A stretch of DNA of 64,000 nucleotides, taken from NCBI GenBank assembly GCA_964512305.1, contig CAZEIW010000026.1, positions 1 through 64,000 of the forward strand, read 5' to 3'. The DNA is from CAZEIW01 sp964512305 (GTDB lineage: Bacteria > Pseudomonadota > Gammaproteobacteria > Burkholderiales > Burkholderiaceae_F). The position numbers were made by a program, and so were the translations under genes. Positions 51,431 through 59,552 of this stretch are shown one piece after another. Positions within the stretch are counted from its first letter, which is position 1; each line of letters starts with the position of its first letter. The notes under the pieces were generated by a model. It searched no databases. It was not told the origin of the DNA and worked only from the letters and a program-made list of their open reading frames with translations.

Positions 51431-51925
51431 TTAGTAGCGCGGCGGCGCCAGTTCCCGGCGCAGCGACGCGATGTTGTTCTCGGAGCGCTGGATGTCCTCG
51501 AGCAGGTGCTGGACGTGCTCCTGGTAGCGCTGCGATCCTGGGGATTCGTCCGCCGAAGGGGCGGGCTGGCCGTTGTTGAAATCCGTACGCAGGCGCGTCA
51601 GCCGCTCCTGCTCGGTGCGCAATTCCTCCTCGAGGATGCGCTTGCGATCGCCGTCTCGAAGGCGCTGGGTATCGCCGTCCACGCGCGGGAAGCTCGCCGG
51701 CGAAACGCCGCGCAGCTCGCTCGGCGCATTGGGCGCCGCCCGCGTCGGCGCGGGGCCCGGGACGGTCGCCACGAGGCCGTCGACCCGCCGGCAACCCTTG
51801 CCGTTGCCGAGGTTCTGGTAGGTCTTGTGCCCCTCCTCGTCGACGCAGAGGTAGATGCTCTCGGACTGCGCGATCGCGCCGCCCGCTGCCAGGAGCCCGA
51901 AAACGAATAGCAATACGCGCCGCAT
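51431..51925 (-). CDS. exported DUF4124 protein with coiled-coil C-terminus
   Basis: The 164-residue protein has a signal peptide (MRRVLLFVFGLLAAGGAIAQ), a DUF4124 segment (IYLCVDEEGHKTYQN with two Cys at about 27 and 45) and a charged helical region (about 95-160, RKRILEEELRTEQERLTRLR) likely to form a coiled coil. Such genes lie between glnA and ntrB in many Burkholderiales. Its function is unknown. I chose the ATG at 51925 at the beginning of the signal peptide. Confidence 0.85.
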   Translation of the reverse strand: MRRVLLFVFGLLAAGGAIAQSESIYLCVDEEGHKTYQNLGNGKGCRRVDGLVATVPGPAPTRAAPNAPSELRGVSPASFPRVDGDTQRLRDGDRKRILEEELRTEQERLTRLRTDFNNGQPAPSADESPGSQRYQEHVQHLLEDIQRSENNIASLRRELAPPRY

Positions 51926-52048
51926 CGCCTTCCAACCAGGACCGTACCCTGAAGGCAGTGTACGCCGGCACGACCGGCCCCAACATCCCGAATGGCGGCT
52001 CATCCGATTGCAATTCATCGCATCCGGGGCCGGTGAATCCGGTGCTCA

Positions 52049-52077
52049 AGAAAAAACGGGGCGGCAAGCCGCCCCGT
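52049..52077 (-). terminator. rho-independent terminator of glnA
   Basis: On the minus strand ACGGGGCGG pairs with CCGCCCCGT around a four-base loop and is followed by a T-run of at least six bases. It lies about 25 bases after the glnA stop and separates glnA from the DUF4124-ntrBC unit. Confidence 0.9.
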
Positions 52078-52099
52078 TCCGCCGTACGGATGCGCTCGA

Positions 52100-53512
52100 T
52101 CACAGCCCGTAGTACATGTCGAATTCGATCGGGTGGGTCGTCATCCGGAAGCGCTGGACTTCTTCCATCTTCAGCGCGATGTACGCGTCGATCATGTCGT
52201 TGGTAAACACGCCGCCCCGGGTCAGGAACTCGCGGTCCTTGTCCAGAAGCTCGAGCGCCTGGTCGAGGCTGTGGCACACGTGCGGAACCTTCGCCGCCTC
52301 CTCGGGCTCGAGGTCGTACAGGTTCTTGTCGATCGGATCGCCGGGGTGGATCTTGTTCTGCACGCCGTCGAGTCCCGCCATCAGCATCGCCGCGAACGCG
52401 AGGTACGGGTTGGTGGTCGGATCCGGGAAGCGCACCTCGACGCGACGCGCCTTCGGGCTCGACACGTACGGGATCCGGCACGCCGCCGAACGGTTGCGGG
52501 CCGAATAGGCCAGGTTGATCGGCGCCTCGAAGCCCGGCACCAGCCGCTTGTACGAATTCGTCCCGGGGTTGGTGATCGCATTGAGCGACCGCGCGTGCTT
52601 GATGATGCCGCCGATGTAGTACAGCGCGAACTCGGACAGCCCGGAGTACAGGTTGCCGGCGAACAGGTTCTGGCCGTCCTTCCAGACCGACTGGTGCACG
52701 TGCATGCCGGAGCCGTTGTCGCCGACCAGCGGCTTGGGCATGAAGGTCGCGGTCTTGCCGTACGAAGCGGCGACGTTCCAGATCGTGTATTTCAGGATCT
52801 GCATCCAGTCGGCGCGCTTGACGAGGCTGCTGAACTTCGTGCCGATCTCGTTCTGGCCCGCGGCGGCGACCTCGTGGTGGTGCACTTCGACTTCGACACC
52901 CTGCTGCTCGAGCAGCAGGCAGATCTCGGAGCGGATGTCCTGCAGCGAATCGGTCGGCGGGACCGGGAAGTAGCCGCCCTTGACCGGCGGGCGATGCGCG
53001 AGGTTGCCGCCTTCGTACTCGATGCCGGTCGACCACGGCGCTTCCTCGGACTTGATCTTCACGAACGAGCCCGACATGTCCGCGCCCCAGGTCACCGAGT
53101 CGAAAATGAAGAACTCGGGCTCGGGTCCGAAGTACGCGGTGTCACCCAGTCCGCTCGACTTCAGGTACGCCTCCGCGCGCCGGGCGAGCGAGCGCGGGTC
53201 GCGCTCATAGCCCTTCATGGTCATCGGCTCGAGCACGTCGCAAGTCAGGATCAGCGTGTTTTCTTCGCGAAACGGGTCCATCCGCGCCGAACCGGGGTCT
53301 GGCAGCAGCAGCATGTCGGAGGCTTCGATCCCCTTCCAACCTGCGATGGAAGATCCGTCGAATGCGTGCCCTTCGGTGAACTTGTCCTCGCCGAAGGCTT
53401 TCACCGGTACGGAAACGTGCTGTTCCTTACCTTTGGTATCCGTAAAGCGCAGATCGACGAACTTGACTTCATTGTCCGTGATCAGCTTCAACACGTCCTT
53501 GGCCGACGCCAT
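52100..53512 (-). CDS. glnA: glutamine synthetase, type I
   Basis: The 470-residue enzyme makes glutamine from glutamate and ammonia with ATP. It contains the N-terminal FDGSSIAGW signature, the ATP-binding region KPLVGDNGSGMHVHQSVWKDG and the Tyr adenylylation site in KNLYDLEPEEA. Length is standard for the dodecameric beta-type enzyme. Upstream are two NtrC boxes and a sigma-54 promoter, showing nitrogen control by the NtrBC pair encoded downstream. A strong terminator follows, so ntrBC need either readthrough or their own promoter. Confidence 0.98.
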   Translation of the reverse strand: MASAKDVLKLITDNEVKFVDLRFTDTKGKEQHVSVPVKAFGEDKFTEGHAFDGSSIAGWKGIEASDMLLLPDPGSARMDPFREENTLILTCDVLEPMTMKGYERDPRSLARRAEAYLKSSGLGDTAYFGPEPEFFIFDSVTWGADMSGSFVKIKSEEAPWSTGIEYEGGNLAHRPPVKGGYFPVPPTDSLQDIRSEICLLLEQQGVEVEVHHHEVAAAGQNEIGTKFSSLVKRADWMQILKYTIWNVAASYGKTATFMPKPLVGDNGSGMHVHQSVWKDGQNLFAGNLYSGLSEFALYYIGGIIKHARSLNAITNPGTNSYKRLVPGFEAPINLAYSARNRSAACRIPYVSSPKARRVEVRFPDPTTNPYLAFAAMLMAGLDGVQNKIHPGDPIDKNLYDLEPEEAAKVPHVCHSLDQALELLDKDREFLTRGGVFTNDMIDAYIALKMEEVQRFRMTTHPIEFDMYYGL

Positions 53513-53598
53513 CGATGGTTCTCCTCAGGTCACAGGTGGTTATGAATTCCGTCCGGCAGGTACGCTCGCAGGCCTCCCGCTCATCAAGAAGACGGAAA

Positions 53599-53614
53599 AG
53601 CACGAAGCATGCCG
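53599..53614 (-). promoter_or_regulatory. sigma-54 promoter of glnA
   Basis: On the minus strand CGGCATGCTTCGTGCT has GG and GC separated by exactly 10 bases, as required for the -24/-12 elements, with partial matches to TGGCAC and TTGC. Transcription would start near 53587, about 75 bases before the glnA start codon. Confidence 0.65.
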
Positions 53615-53630
53615 CGGTCGGATAGGTCTT

Positions 53631-53649
53631 GATCGTGCGGCGCACGATC
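53631..53649. repeat. perfect inverted repeat between NtrC boxes and sigma-54 promoter
   Basis: GATCGTGC and GCACGATC are exact inverted copies separated by three bases. The element sits between the enhancer sites and the promoter of glnA. It may be a low-affinity regulator site; the orientation of its half-sites is opposite to that of the NtrC boxes. Confidence 0.6.
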
Positions 53650-53714
53650 GGCGTGCGCGCGGGGACTCAGCGTACCAGAACACCGAGGGCGTCCTCCTCG
53701 CGGGCCTCGATTAA

Positions 53715-53750
53715 TGCACAACGATGGTGCAAATGCACCACGATAGTGCG
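53715..53750 (-). promoter_or_regulatory. two tandem NtrC enhancer boxes
   Basis: TGCACAACGATGGTGCA (53715-53731) and TGCACCACGATAGTGCG (53734-53750) both fit the NtrC dyad TGCAC-N7-GTGCA. They are 19 bp apart start to start and 100-150 bp upstream of the sigma-54 promoter, the usual enhancer arrangement for glnA. Confidence 0.88.
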
Positions 53751-53768
53751 GCCACGCTCTTGCATCTA

Positions 53769-54998
53769 TCACGGCTCGGTCAGGAACATGGCCTGGAGGT
53801 CGTTGAGGAAGCGGCGACCGAGCTCGCTTGGCCTGATCCGGACCGTGTCCTGCTCCAACAGGCCGCGCGCCTGCGCCGCATCCAGCACGCGCGCAATGGA
53901 GGCGAGCGGCAGCCCGGTACGCTCGGCGAACAGCGACGGGGCGAATCCCCCTGTCAGCCGAAGCGCGTTGAGCATGAACTCGAACGGCAGCTCCGCAGTC
54001 GACACCGTGCGCTCTTCGGCGACGAAACGCCCGGCGCGCGCATGGGCGAGGTACGACGCCGGCTGCCGGAACCGCTGCTGGCGCAGGATGCGGCCGGAAA
54101 CCGTCAGCTTGCCGTGCGCGCCGGCGCCGATCCCGAGGTAGTCGCCAAACATCCAGTAGTTCAGGTTATGGCGGCAGGCGTGCCCCGGCTGCGCGTACGC
54201 CGAGACTTCGTAGTGCTCGTAGCCGCCCTCCGCCGTGACCTTCTCGATCAGCTCCTGGATCGCGGCCGCGGTGTCCTCGTCGGGCAGTTGCCGCGGGGGA
54301 TAGCGGGCGAACACCGTGTTCGGTTCCAGCGTCAGCTGGTACAGCGACAGGTGCGGCGGCCGCAGCTGCAGCGCCGTTTCGAGGTCCTGCCGCGCGGTCT
54401 CGAGCGTCTGGCCGGGCAGCGCATACATCAGGTCCAGATTGAAGTTCTCGAAATTGCCGCGTGCGATCTCCACCGCCTGCAGCGCCTGGCGCCGGTCGTG
54501 GATGCGTCCCAGCACCTGCAGCCGCCCGTCGTCGAACGACTGGATTCCGATCGACAGCCGGTTGACCCCGGCGCGGCGGTACGCGGCGAAGCGTCCCGCC
54601 TCGAAAGTGCCCGGGTTGGCTTCGAGCGTGATTTCGCAGTCCGGTACCAGCGGCAACCGCGCGCGCAGATCCGACAGCAGCCGATCGACCGCCGCGGCCG
54701 ACAGCAGGCTCGGGGTGCCGCCTCCGATGAACACGCTCACGACCTGCCGTCCCCACACCAGGGACAGCGCGGACTCCAGGTCGGTGCACAGCGCGGACAG
54801 GTACTCGTCCTCGGGCAGCGAGGGCTGCCCTGCCTCGAGCGCGTGCGAGTTGAAGTCGCAGTACGGGCACTTGCGCACGCACCACGGGACATGGATGTAC
54901 AGGGACAGCGGCGGCGGTTGGTGCGCAATGGGTGCGCGCGCAGCGGCGTCTGGGCCGTGGATGGGAATGATGCGGGAGGTGGCCGGGGAGCTCGGCAT
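53769..54998 (-). CDS. hemW: HemW-type radical SAM heme chaperone
   Basis: The 409-residue protein is a HemN-like radical SAM protein that acts as a heme chaperone, not as a coproporphyrinogen oxidase. The Fe-S cluster motif is CVRKCPYC (Cys 40, 44 and 47), preceded by YIHVPWC. GGGTPSLL is the SAM-binding segment, and CRHNLNYW contains the HNxxY heme-binding motif of HemW. I chose the ATG at 54998 because GAGG lies about eight bases upstream. A GTG at 55013 would fall inside the REPIN-like palindrome that fills the gap to rdgB. Confidence 0.93.
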   Translation of the reverse strand: MPSSPATSRIIPIHGPDAAARAPIAHQPPPLSLYIHVPWCVRKCPYCDFNSHALEAGQPSLPEDEYLSALCTDLESALSLVWGRQVVSVFIGGGTPSLLSAAAVDRLLSDLRARLPLVPDCEITLEANPGTFEAGRFAAYRRAGVNRLSIGIQSFDDGRLQVLGRIHDRRQALQAVEIARGNFENFNLDLMYALPGQTLETARQDLETALQLRPPHLSLYQLTLEPNTVFARYPPRQLPDEDTAAAIQELIEKVTAEGGYEHYEVSAYAQPGHACRHNLNYWMFGDYLGIGAGAHGKLTVSGRILRQQRFRQPASYLAHARAGRFVAEERTVSTAELPFEFMLNALRLTGGFAPSLFAERTGLPLASIARVLDAAQARGLLEQDTVRIRPSELGRRFLNDLQAMFLTEP

Positions 54999-55006
54999 CG
55001 CAACCG

Positions 55007-55107
55007 CCCTCACCCCCAGCCCCTCTCCCGCAAGCGGGAGAGGGGAGATTCAAGCGGCCGCCGTGCCTCCCCTCTCCCGCTTGCGGGAGAGGGGCCGGGG
55101 GTGAGGG
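55007..55107. repeat. REPIN-like pair of inverted palindromes
   Basis: Two copies of CCCCTCTCCCGCAAGCGGGAGAGG-type hairpins stand in opposite orientation about 25 bases apart. Each is extended outwards by CCCTCACCCCCAGCC or its near-perfect complement, so the whole 101-bp element is an inverted repeat. It fills the space between the rdgB stop (55108) and the hemW start. The sequence matches a repeat that I recall as frequent in GC-rich proteobacterial intergenic regions. Confidence 0.92.
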
Positions 55108-55713
55108 TCAGCGCCAGTTCCATCTCTCCCCCAGTGCCACAACCAGCGCCCGCATCGCGATGCCCCGATGGCTGATCCGGTTCTTGTGCTCGGGCTCCAG
55201 CTCGGCGGAGGTCTGTCCCAGCTCGGCCAGCCAGAAATGCGGGTCATACCCGAAGCCGTTGCTGCCGCGCGCCTGGGCGACGATCTCTCCCCACCAGCGG
55301 CCCTCGGCGATCAGCGGCTCGGGGTCGTCGGCCGCGCGCAGCGCGACCAGCACGCAGACGTAGTGGGCGCTGCGGTCGGCAGCGTTGGCAAGGCGTCGCA
55401 CCAGCAGCGCGTTGTTGACGGTATCGGTGGCATCGGCCCCGGCAAAGCGGGCCGAGCGCACGCCCGGCGCGCCGCCCAGCGCCGCGCAGCAGATGCCCGA
55501 GTCGTCCGCGAGCGCCGGCAGTCCGGTCGCCCGCGCCGCGTGCCGCGCCTTGGCGAGCGCGTTCTCGACGAAGGTCGGATGCGGCTCGGGCGCCGGGGCG
55601 ACGCCGAAGCGGCCCTGCGGCTCGACCTCGGCGCCCATCGGCGCGAGCAGGGCGCGCAACTCGGCAAGCTTGCCGGCGTTGTCGGAGGCGATCACGAGGC
55701 GGCGCTTCTGCAT
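55108..55713 (-). CDS. rdgB: XTP/dITP diphosphatase (non-canonical purine NTP pyrophosphatase)
   Basis: The 201-residue enzyme removes ITP, dITP and XTP from the nucleotide pool to prevent mutagenesis. It has the start RRLVIASDNAGKLAELR and the metal-binding segment ALADDSGICCAALGGAPGV. The specificity loop GSNGFGYDPHFW and the end SHRGIAMRAL are also present. Family length is matched. ATG 55713 is chosen as the first Met of the conserved strand. It follows rph after 93 bases on the minus strand. Confidence 0.97.
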   Translation of the reverse strand: MQKRRLVIASDNAGKLAELRALLAPMGAEVEPQGRFGVAPAPEPHPTFVENALAKARHAARATGLPALADDSGICCAALGGAPGVRSARFAGADATDTVNNALLVRRLANAADRSAHYVCVLVALRAADDPEPLIAEGRWWGEIVAQARGSNGFGYDPHFWLAELGQTSAELEPEHKNRISHRGIAMRALVVALGERWNWR

Positions 55714-55806
55714 CGGGTCTCGCGGGCGGGGATCGGAGCGTCTGAACAGGGGAAACCGTCGAGGCAGGTTCGGGCCGGCGCGGCCGGTCGGCGCGCGCAC
55801 AGGCGA

Positions 55807-56538
55807 TCAACCGGCGGCCGCAAGCGCCTCGCGCTGGGCCAGGATCAGGCGCTCGATTCCACGCCGCGCGAGCGCGAGCATCGCTTCGAGCTCGGCCGCG
55901 GAAAACGGCGCGCCTTCGGCCGTGCCCTGGACCTCGACGATCCCACCGGTTCCGGTCATCACGACGTTCATGTCGGTCTCGCAGCCGCTGTCCTCGGCGT
56001 AGTCGAGGTCCAGCAGCACCTCGCCGCCGACAACCCCGACCGACACGGCGGCGACGAAGTCGCGCACCGGATCGGTCTTGATCAGCTCGTGGTCGCGCAA
56101 CCAGCGCAGCGCATCGGCCGCGGCGACGAAGGCGCCGGTGATGGCCGCGGTGCGGGTGCCGCCGTCGGCCTGGATCACGTCGCAGTCGACCAGGATCGTG
56201 CGCTCGCCCAGCGCGGCGAGGTCGACGACGCTGCGCAGCGAGCGGCCGATCAGGCGCTGGATCTCGTGCGTGCGTCCGTTCTGGCGGCCGCGGGTGGCCT
56301 CGCGCTCGGTGCGCGTGCCGGTGGAACGCGGCAGCATGCCGTATTCGGCGGTCAGCCAGCCGCGTCCCTGGCCCTTGAGGAACGCCGGCACGCGCTCCTC
56401 GACCGACGCCGTGCACAGCACGCGGGTGTCGCCGAACTCGGCCAGCACCGATCCCTCGGCGTGGCGGGTGAAGCCCCGCGTCAGCCGGACGCTGCGCAAC
56501 TGGTCGGCGCCGCGCCCTTCGCTGCGGCGAGCGGTCAT
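55807..56538 (-). CDS. rph: ribonuclease PH
   Basis: The 243-residue phosphorolytic 3'-5' exonuclease trims the 3' ends of tRNA precursors. It shows the family motifs GDTRVLCTASVEERVP, the GRQNGRTHEIQRLIGRSLRSVVD segment and the IQADGGTRTAAITGAFVA active-site region with its catalytic Asp residues nearby (DLDYAEDSGCETDMNVVMTG). The ATG at 56538 overlaps the stop of the phosphatase gene (ATGA), linking it translationally to the kinase-phosphatase pair upstream. Confidence 0.97.
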   Translation of the reverse strand: MTARRSEGRGADQLRSVRLTRGFTRHAEGSVLAEFGDTRVLCTASVEERVPAFLKGQGRGWLTAEYGMLPRSTGTRTEREATRGRQNGRTHEIQRLIGRSLRSVVDLAALGERTILVDCDVIQADGGTRTAAITGAFVAAADALRWLRDHELIKTDPVRDFVAAVSVGVVGGEVLLDLDYAEDSGCETDMNVVMTGTGGIVEVQGTAEGAPFSAAELEAMLALARRGIERLILAQREALAAAG

Positions 56539-57473
56539 TTGTCGGAAATCAGCTTCGAGGCGCGCTGGATCGCCTGCTGGATCTCGCTGACCGCCTCGTC
56601 GATCTGGTCGTCGGTGAGCTCGGTGCCCAGGTCCTCGCCCGCGCGGGGAATCTGGATCGTCGAGGCCACGGCGCCCTCGGGGATGACCAGGGTCGACACC
56701 GGCGCCTCGGTCGGCGGCACCATGTCGATCGCCTCGGCGCCGGCCCAGGCCATCGCGATCGCGGTGCAGTTGTCGGCCTCGGGGCCCCCGTTGGCGAGCG
56801 CCGATTCGACCAGCGCCGGGACCGCGCGCATCACCGTCATGTCGCTGAACACCTCGGCGATGCGCCGGTCGTTCAGCGAGCCCCACAATCCGTCGGTGCA
56901 CAGCAGCACGGTATCGCCGTTGTGCAGCGCGGTCGGATGGCTGATTTCGACCGTCGGCGCGACGAACGCGCCGACGCAGTTGAAAATGCGGTTGCGCTCC
57001 GGGTGGTCCTTGGCGTCCTCGGGACTGATGAGCCCCGACGACACAAGGTGGTGCACGCGCGAATGATCGAGCGTGCGGTCGATGATGCGCCCGCCGCGGA
57101 TCATGTACAGCCTGGAATCGCCCGCATGCGCCCACATCGCCACGCCCTGCTGGACCACGCACGCGACAACCGTGGTGCGGGGCGCCTCCGGCAGGCTGTG
57201 CTCGGCGCGGTAGCGGTGCAACTCGCGGTGCGAGGCGAGCACCGCCTCCTCGAGGAAGCGCGCCGGGTCGGACAGCAGCGGCTTGGCCAGCCGCTGGTAG
57301 ATCGCCGCCACCGTCTGCAGCGTCAGCTGCGCCGCGACCTCGCCGCGGGCGTGGCCGCCCATGCCGTCGGCGACCACCATCAGCAGCGAGTCGCGGGTGT
57401 ACAGGTACCCCATCCGGTCCTGGTTGACCTTGCGCCCGCCCTTCTTGCTTTCCTGGTAGATCGAGAAGCGCAC
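56535..57473 (-). CDS. PP2C-family Ser/Thr protein phosphatase
   Basis: The 312-residue phosphatase removes phosphate from Ser/Thr proteins using two metal ions. Metal ligands D19 (NQDR) and D36 with G37 (VADGMGGHA) are present, as are the later motifs HAGDSRLY, LCTDGLW and DNCTAIAM. A C-terminal extension of about 70 residues (acidic, ending SKLISDK) has no recognised domain. It lies seven bases after the kinase gene and overlaps rph, so kinase, phosphatase and rph form one unit. The likely target is the kinase itself and shared substrates. Confidence 0.93.
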   Translation of the reverse strand: MRFSIYQESKKGGRKVNQDRMGYLYTRDSLLMVVADGMGGHARGEVAAQLTLQTVAAIYQRLAKPLLSDPARFLEEAVLASHRELHRYRAEHSLPEAPRTTVVACVVQQGVAMWAHAGDSRLYMIRGGRIIDRTLDHSRVHHLVSSGLISPEDAKDHPERNRIFNCVGAFVAPTVEISHPTALHNGDTVLLCTDGLWGSLNDRRIAEVFSDMTVMRAVPALVESALANGGPEADNCTAIAMAWAGAEAIDMVPPTEAPVSTLVIPEGAVASTIQIPRAGEDLGTELTDDQIDEAVSEIQQAIQRASKLISDK

Positions 57474-57480
57474 GCCGGCC

Positions 57481-58476
57481 TCAGAACCAGGTGATGTTGT
57501 GTTCCTTCATGAAGCGCATCACGCGCTCCTGCAGGTGGCGGACGCGCGCGCCGGTCCGTTCGATGAACGTGAACTCGGGGCGCTCCGGGACCGTGGTGAG
57601 CAGTTCCTTCTGCACAGCGTACACGGTTTGCGGGCGCTCCAGCGAGTTAAGCCGCAGGCAGCGTTCGACCATCGAGATCAGCTGGTTCGAGTACAGGCCG
57701 CGGAACGCGCGCAGCACCTGCGGCATCTTGTCGTCGCGCAGCCGGTGGTCGGATTCCTGCGGCGGCAGGCCCGACATGCAGGCGTAGATGCACGCGCCGA
57801 TGCTGTAGACGTCGGTCCAGGGGCCGAGCTCGGCGTCGCGCTTGTAGAGCTCTGGCGCGGCGAAGCCGGGCGTGTACATCGGGTAGGTCTTGCTGATGTC
57901 GCGCTGCAGGGTCTGGCGGGCGGCGCCGAAGTCGAGCAGGATCGGCGTGCCGTCCATCCGCAGGTAGACGTTGGCGGGCTTGACGTCGAGGTGCAGCAGG
58001 CGGTTCGAGTGCACTTCGCGCAGGCCGTTCATCACCTGTGCGAACACGCGCCGGATGAAGCGTTCCGACAGCACGTCCTTCTGGTCCTTGCTGCGGTTGC
58101 GCAGCACGTGCTCCTGCAGCGAGCGGCCCGACTCGTAGTGCATCACCATGTACACCGTCTCGTTGGCGCGGAAGAAGTTCAGCACACGCACGATGTTCGG
58201 GTGATAGATCGACGCCAGCGCGCGGCCTTCCTCGAAGAAGCACTTCAGGCCGATCCGGTACGTGTTCAGGTTCTCGGGCGCGACGTAAGGGTTGAACTCT
58301 CCCGGCTTGCGCTGCGCCAGCGCCGCCGGCATGTACTCCTTGATCGCGACCGAGTTGCCGTTCTCGTCCTGCGCCAGGTAGACGATCGAGAAGCCGCCGC
58401 TCGATATCTTCTTTACAATCCGGTAAGCGCCCAGCTGCAGGCCCTCGGGCAGAGACGAATTGGTCTGCGGCGGCAT
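57481..58476 (-). CDS. Hanks-type Ser/Thr protein kinase
   Basis: The 331-residue cytoplasmic kinase has a glycine loop ISSGGFSIVY (24-33), ATP-binding K46 in AIKEY, catalytic HLDVKPAN (163-170, D165) and DFG (182-184). The activation segment runs to GFAAPELY, followed by GPWTDVYSIGACIY. The residue before the catalytic Asp is Leu instead of Arg, so it belongs to the non-RD class. No membrane or sensor domain is visible; the C-terminus is a short helical tail. It is the promoter-proximal gene of the unit with the phosphatase and rph and is divergent from yicC. Confidence 0.94.
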   Translation of the reverse strand: MPPQTNSSLPEGLQLGAYRIVKKISSGGFSIVYLAQDENGNSVAIKEYMPAALAQRKPGEFNPYVAPENLNTYRIGLKCFFEEGRALASIYHPNIVRVLNFFRANETVYMVMHYESGRSLQEHVLRNRSKDQKDVLSERFIRRVFAQVMNGLREVHSNRLLHLDVKPANVYLRMDGTPILLDFGAARQTLQRDISKTYPMYTPGFAAPELYKRDAELGPWTDVYSIGACIYACMSGLPPQESDHRLRDDKMPQVLRAFRGLYSNQLISMVERCLRLNSLERPQTVYAVQKELLTTVPERPEFTFIERTGARVRHLQERVMRFMKEHNITWF

Positions 58477-58609
58477 TTGTTACCAGGTGGGGTGCGCTTG
58501 CCGGGGGATTGCGCCGCGGCGGAGGCGCCGGGGCGAGCGGGCCGATTCTAGCGAAATCGGTCGCCGACCCGCGGCGCGCTAATCTGAAAAATTGCGGCCG
58601 GAATCAATG

Positions 58610-58632
58610 GCTCAATCAACGGTTGACTGAGC
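58610..58632. promoter_or_regulatory. 23-bp dyad between the kinase gene and yicC
   Basis: GCTCA-A-TCAAC-G-GTTGA-C-TGAGC is a symmetric sequence with a single mismatch and one central base. It ends 32 bases before the yicC start and could be an operator for one or both divergent units, or part of a leader hairpin. Confidence 0.45.
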
Positions 58633-58664
58633 GGTCGGACCAGGCGGCGTTGGGACTGGGAATC

Positions 58665-59552
58665 ATGGCGCGTGTTGCGAGCATGACCGGATTCGCGTCG
58701 GCGACGCAGGGGCCGCTGAGCGTCGAACTGAAGTCCGTCAACGGCCGCTTCCTCGAGCTGTCCTTGCGCCTGCCCGACGAGCTGCGCGCGCTCGAGGCGC
58801 CGATCCGCGAGGCGGTGGCGGCCCGTCTCGCGCGCGGCAAGGTCGACTGCCGCGTCAACCTGAACCGCGACCCGCTGGGCGGCGCCCCGCGCCTGAACCC
58901 GGCCGCGCTCGCCCAGCTGGGACGGCTGGCGCAGGAGATCGAAGCCGCGCTGCCCCAGGCGCGCCCGATCGGGGTCGCCGACGTGCTCCGCTGGCCGGGC
59001 GTGGTGGACTCGCCGCAGGCCGACGCCGACACCCTGCGCGAGCCGCTGAACCAGGCGCTCGCGGAGGCGATTTCCGCATTGCAGCAATCACGCCAGCGCG
59101 AGGGCTCGGCATTGCACGATTCGATCGCGGAGCGCTGCGACCGGATCGACGCGATCGTCGCGCAGGTGCGCTTGCAGGTGCCGGCGATCCTGGCCGGCAT
59201 CGAGCGCAAGCTGCAGGAGCGGATGAGCCAGGCGCTCGCCGGCGCCCTCGCCGGCACCGGGCTGGGGCGCGAAGAGATCAACGAGCGGATCCGGCAGGAG
59301 CTCACGCTGTACGGGCTGCGAGCCGATGTCGACGAAGAGCTCGCGCGCCTGGGCGCGCACGTGGCCGAGGTGCGCCGCGTGCTGCGCGAGGGCGGCGCGG
59401 TCGGCCGGCGCCTGGACTTCCTGATGCAGGAGCTCAACCGCGAGGCGAACACCGTCGCCTCGAAGGCGAGCGCGATCGAGATGACGGCCGCTGCGGTCGA
59501 GCTGAAGCTGCTGATCGAGCAGATGCGCGAGCAGATCCAGAACCTGGAATGA
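58665..59552 (+). CDS. yicC: YicC family endoribonuclease-like protein
   Basis: YicC proteins bind RNA and cleave it at specific sites; Escherichia coli YicC has been linked to sRNA turnover. The 295-residue protein matches from SMTGFASATQGPLSVELKSVN at the N-terminus to the C-terminal DUF1732 part (GGAVGRRLDFLMQELNREANT with SKASAIEMT). I chose ATG 58665; a Met at 58683 is closer to the common MTGFA start. Its end overlaps the gmk ATG, so the two are coupled. Confidence 0.93.
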   Translation: MARVASMTGFASATQGPLSVELKSVNGRFLELSLRLPDELRALEAPIREAVAARLARGKVDCRVNLNRDPLGGAPRLNPAALAQLGRLAQEIEAALPQARPIGVADVLRWPGVVDSPQADADTLREPLNQALAEAISALQQSRQREGSALHDSIAERCDRIDAIVAQVRLQVPAILAGIERKLQERMSQALAGALAGTGLGREEINERIRQELTLYGLRADVDEELARLGAHVAEVRRVLREGGAVGRRLDFLMQELNREANTVASKASAIEMTAAAVELKLLIEQMREQIQNLE

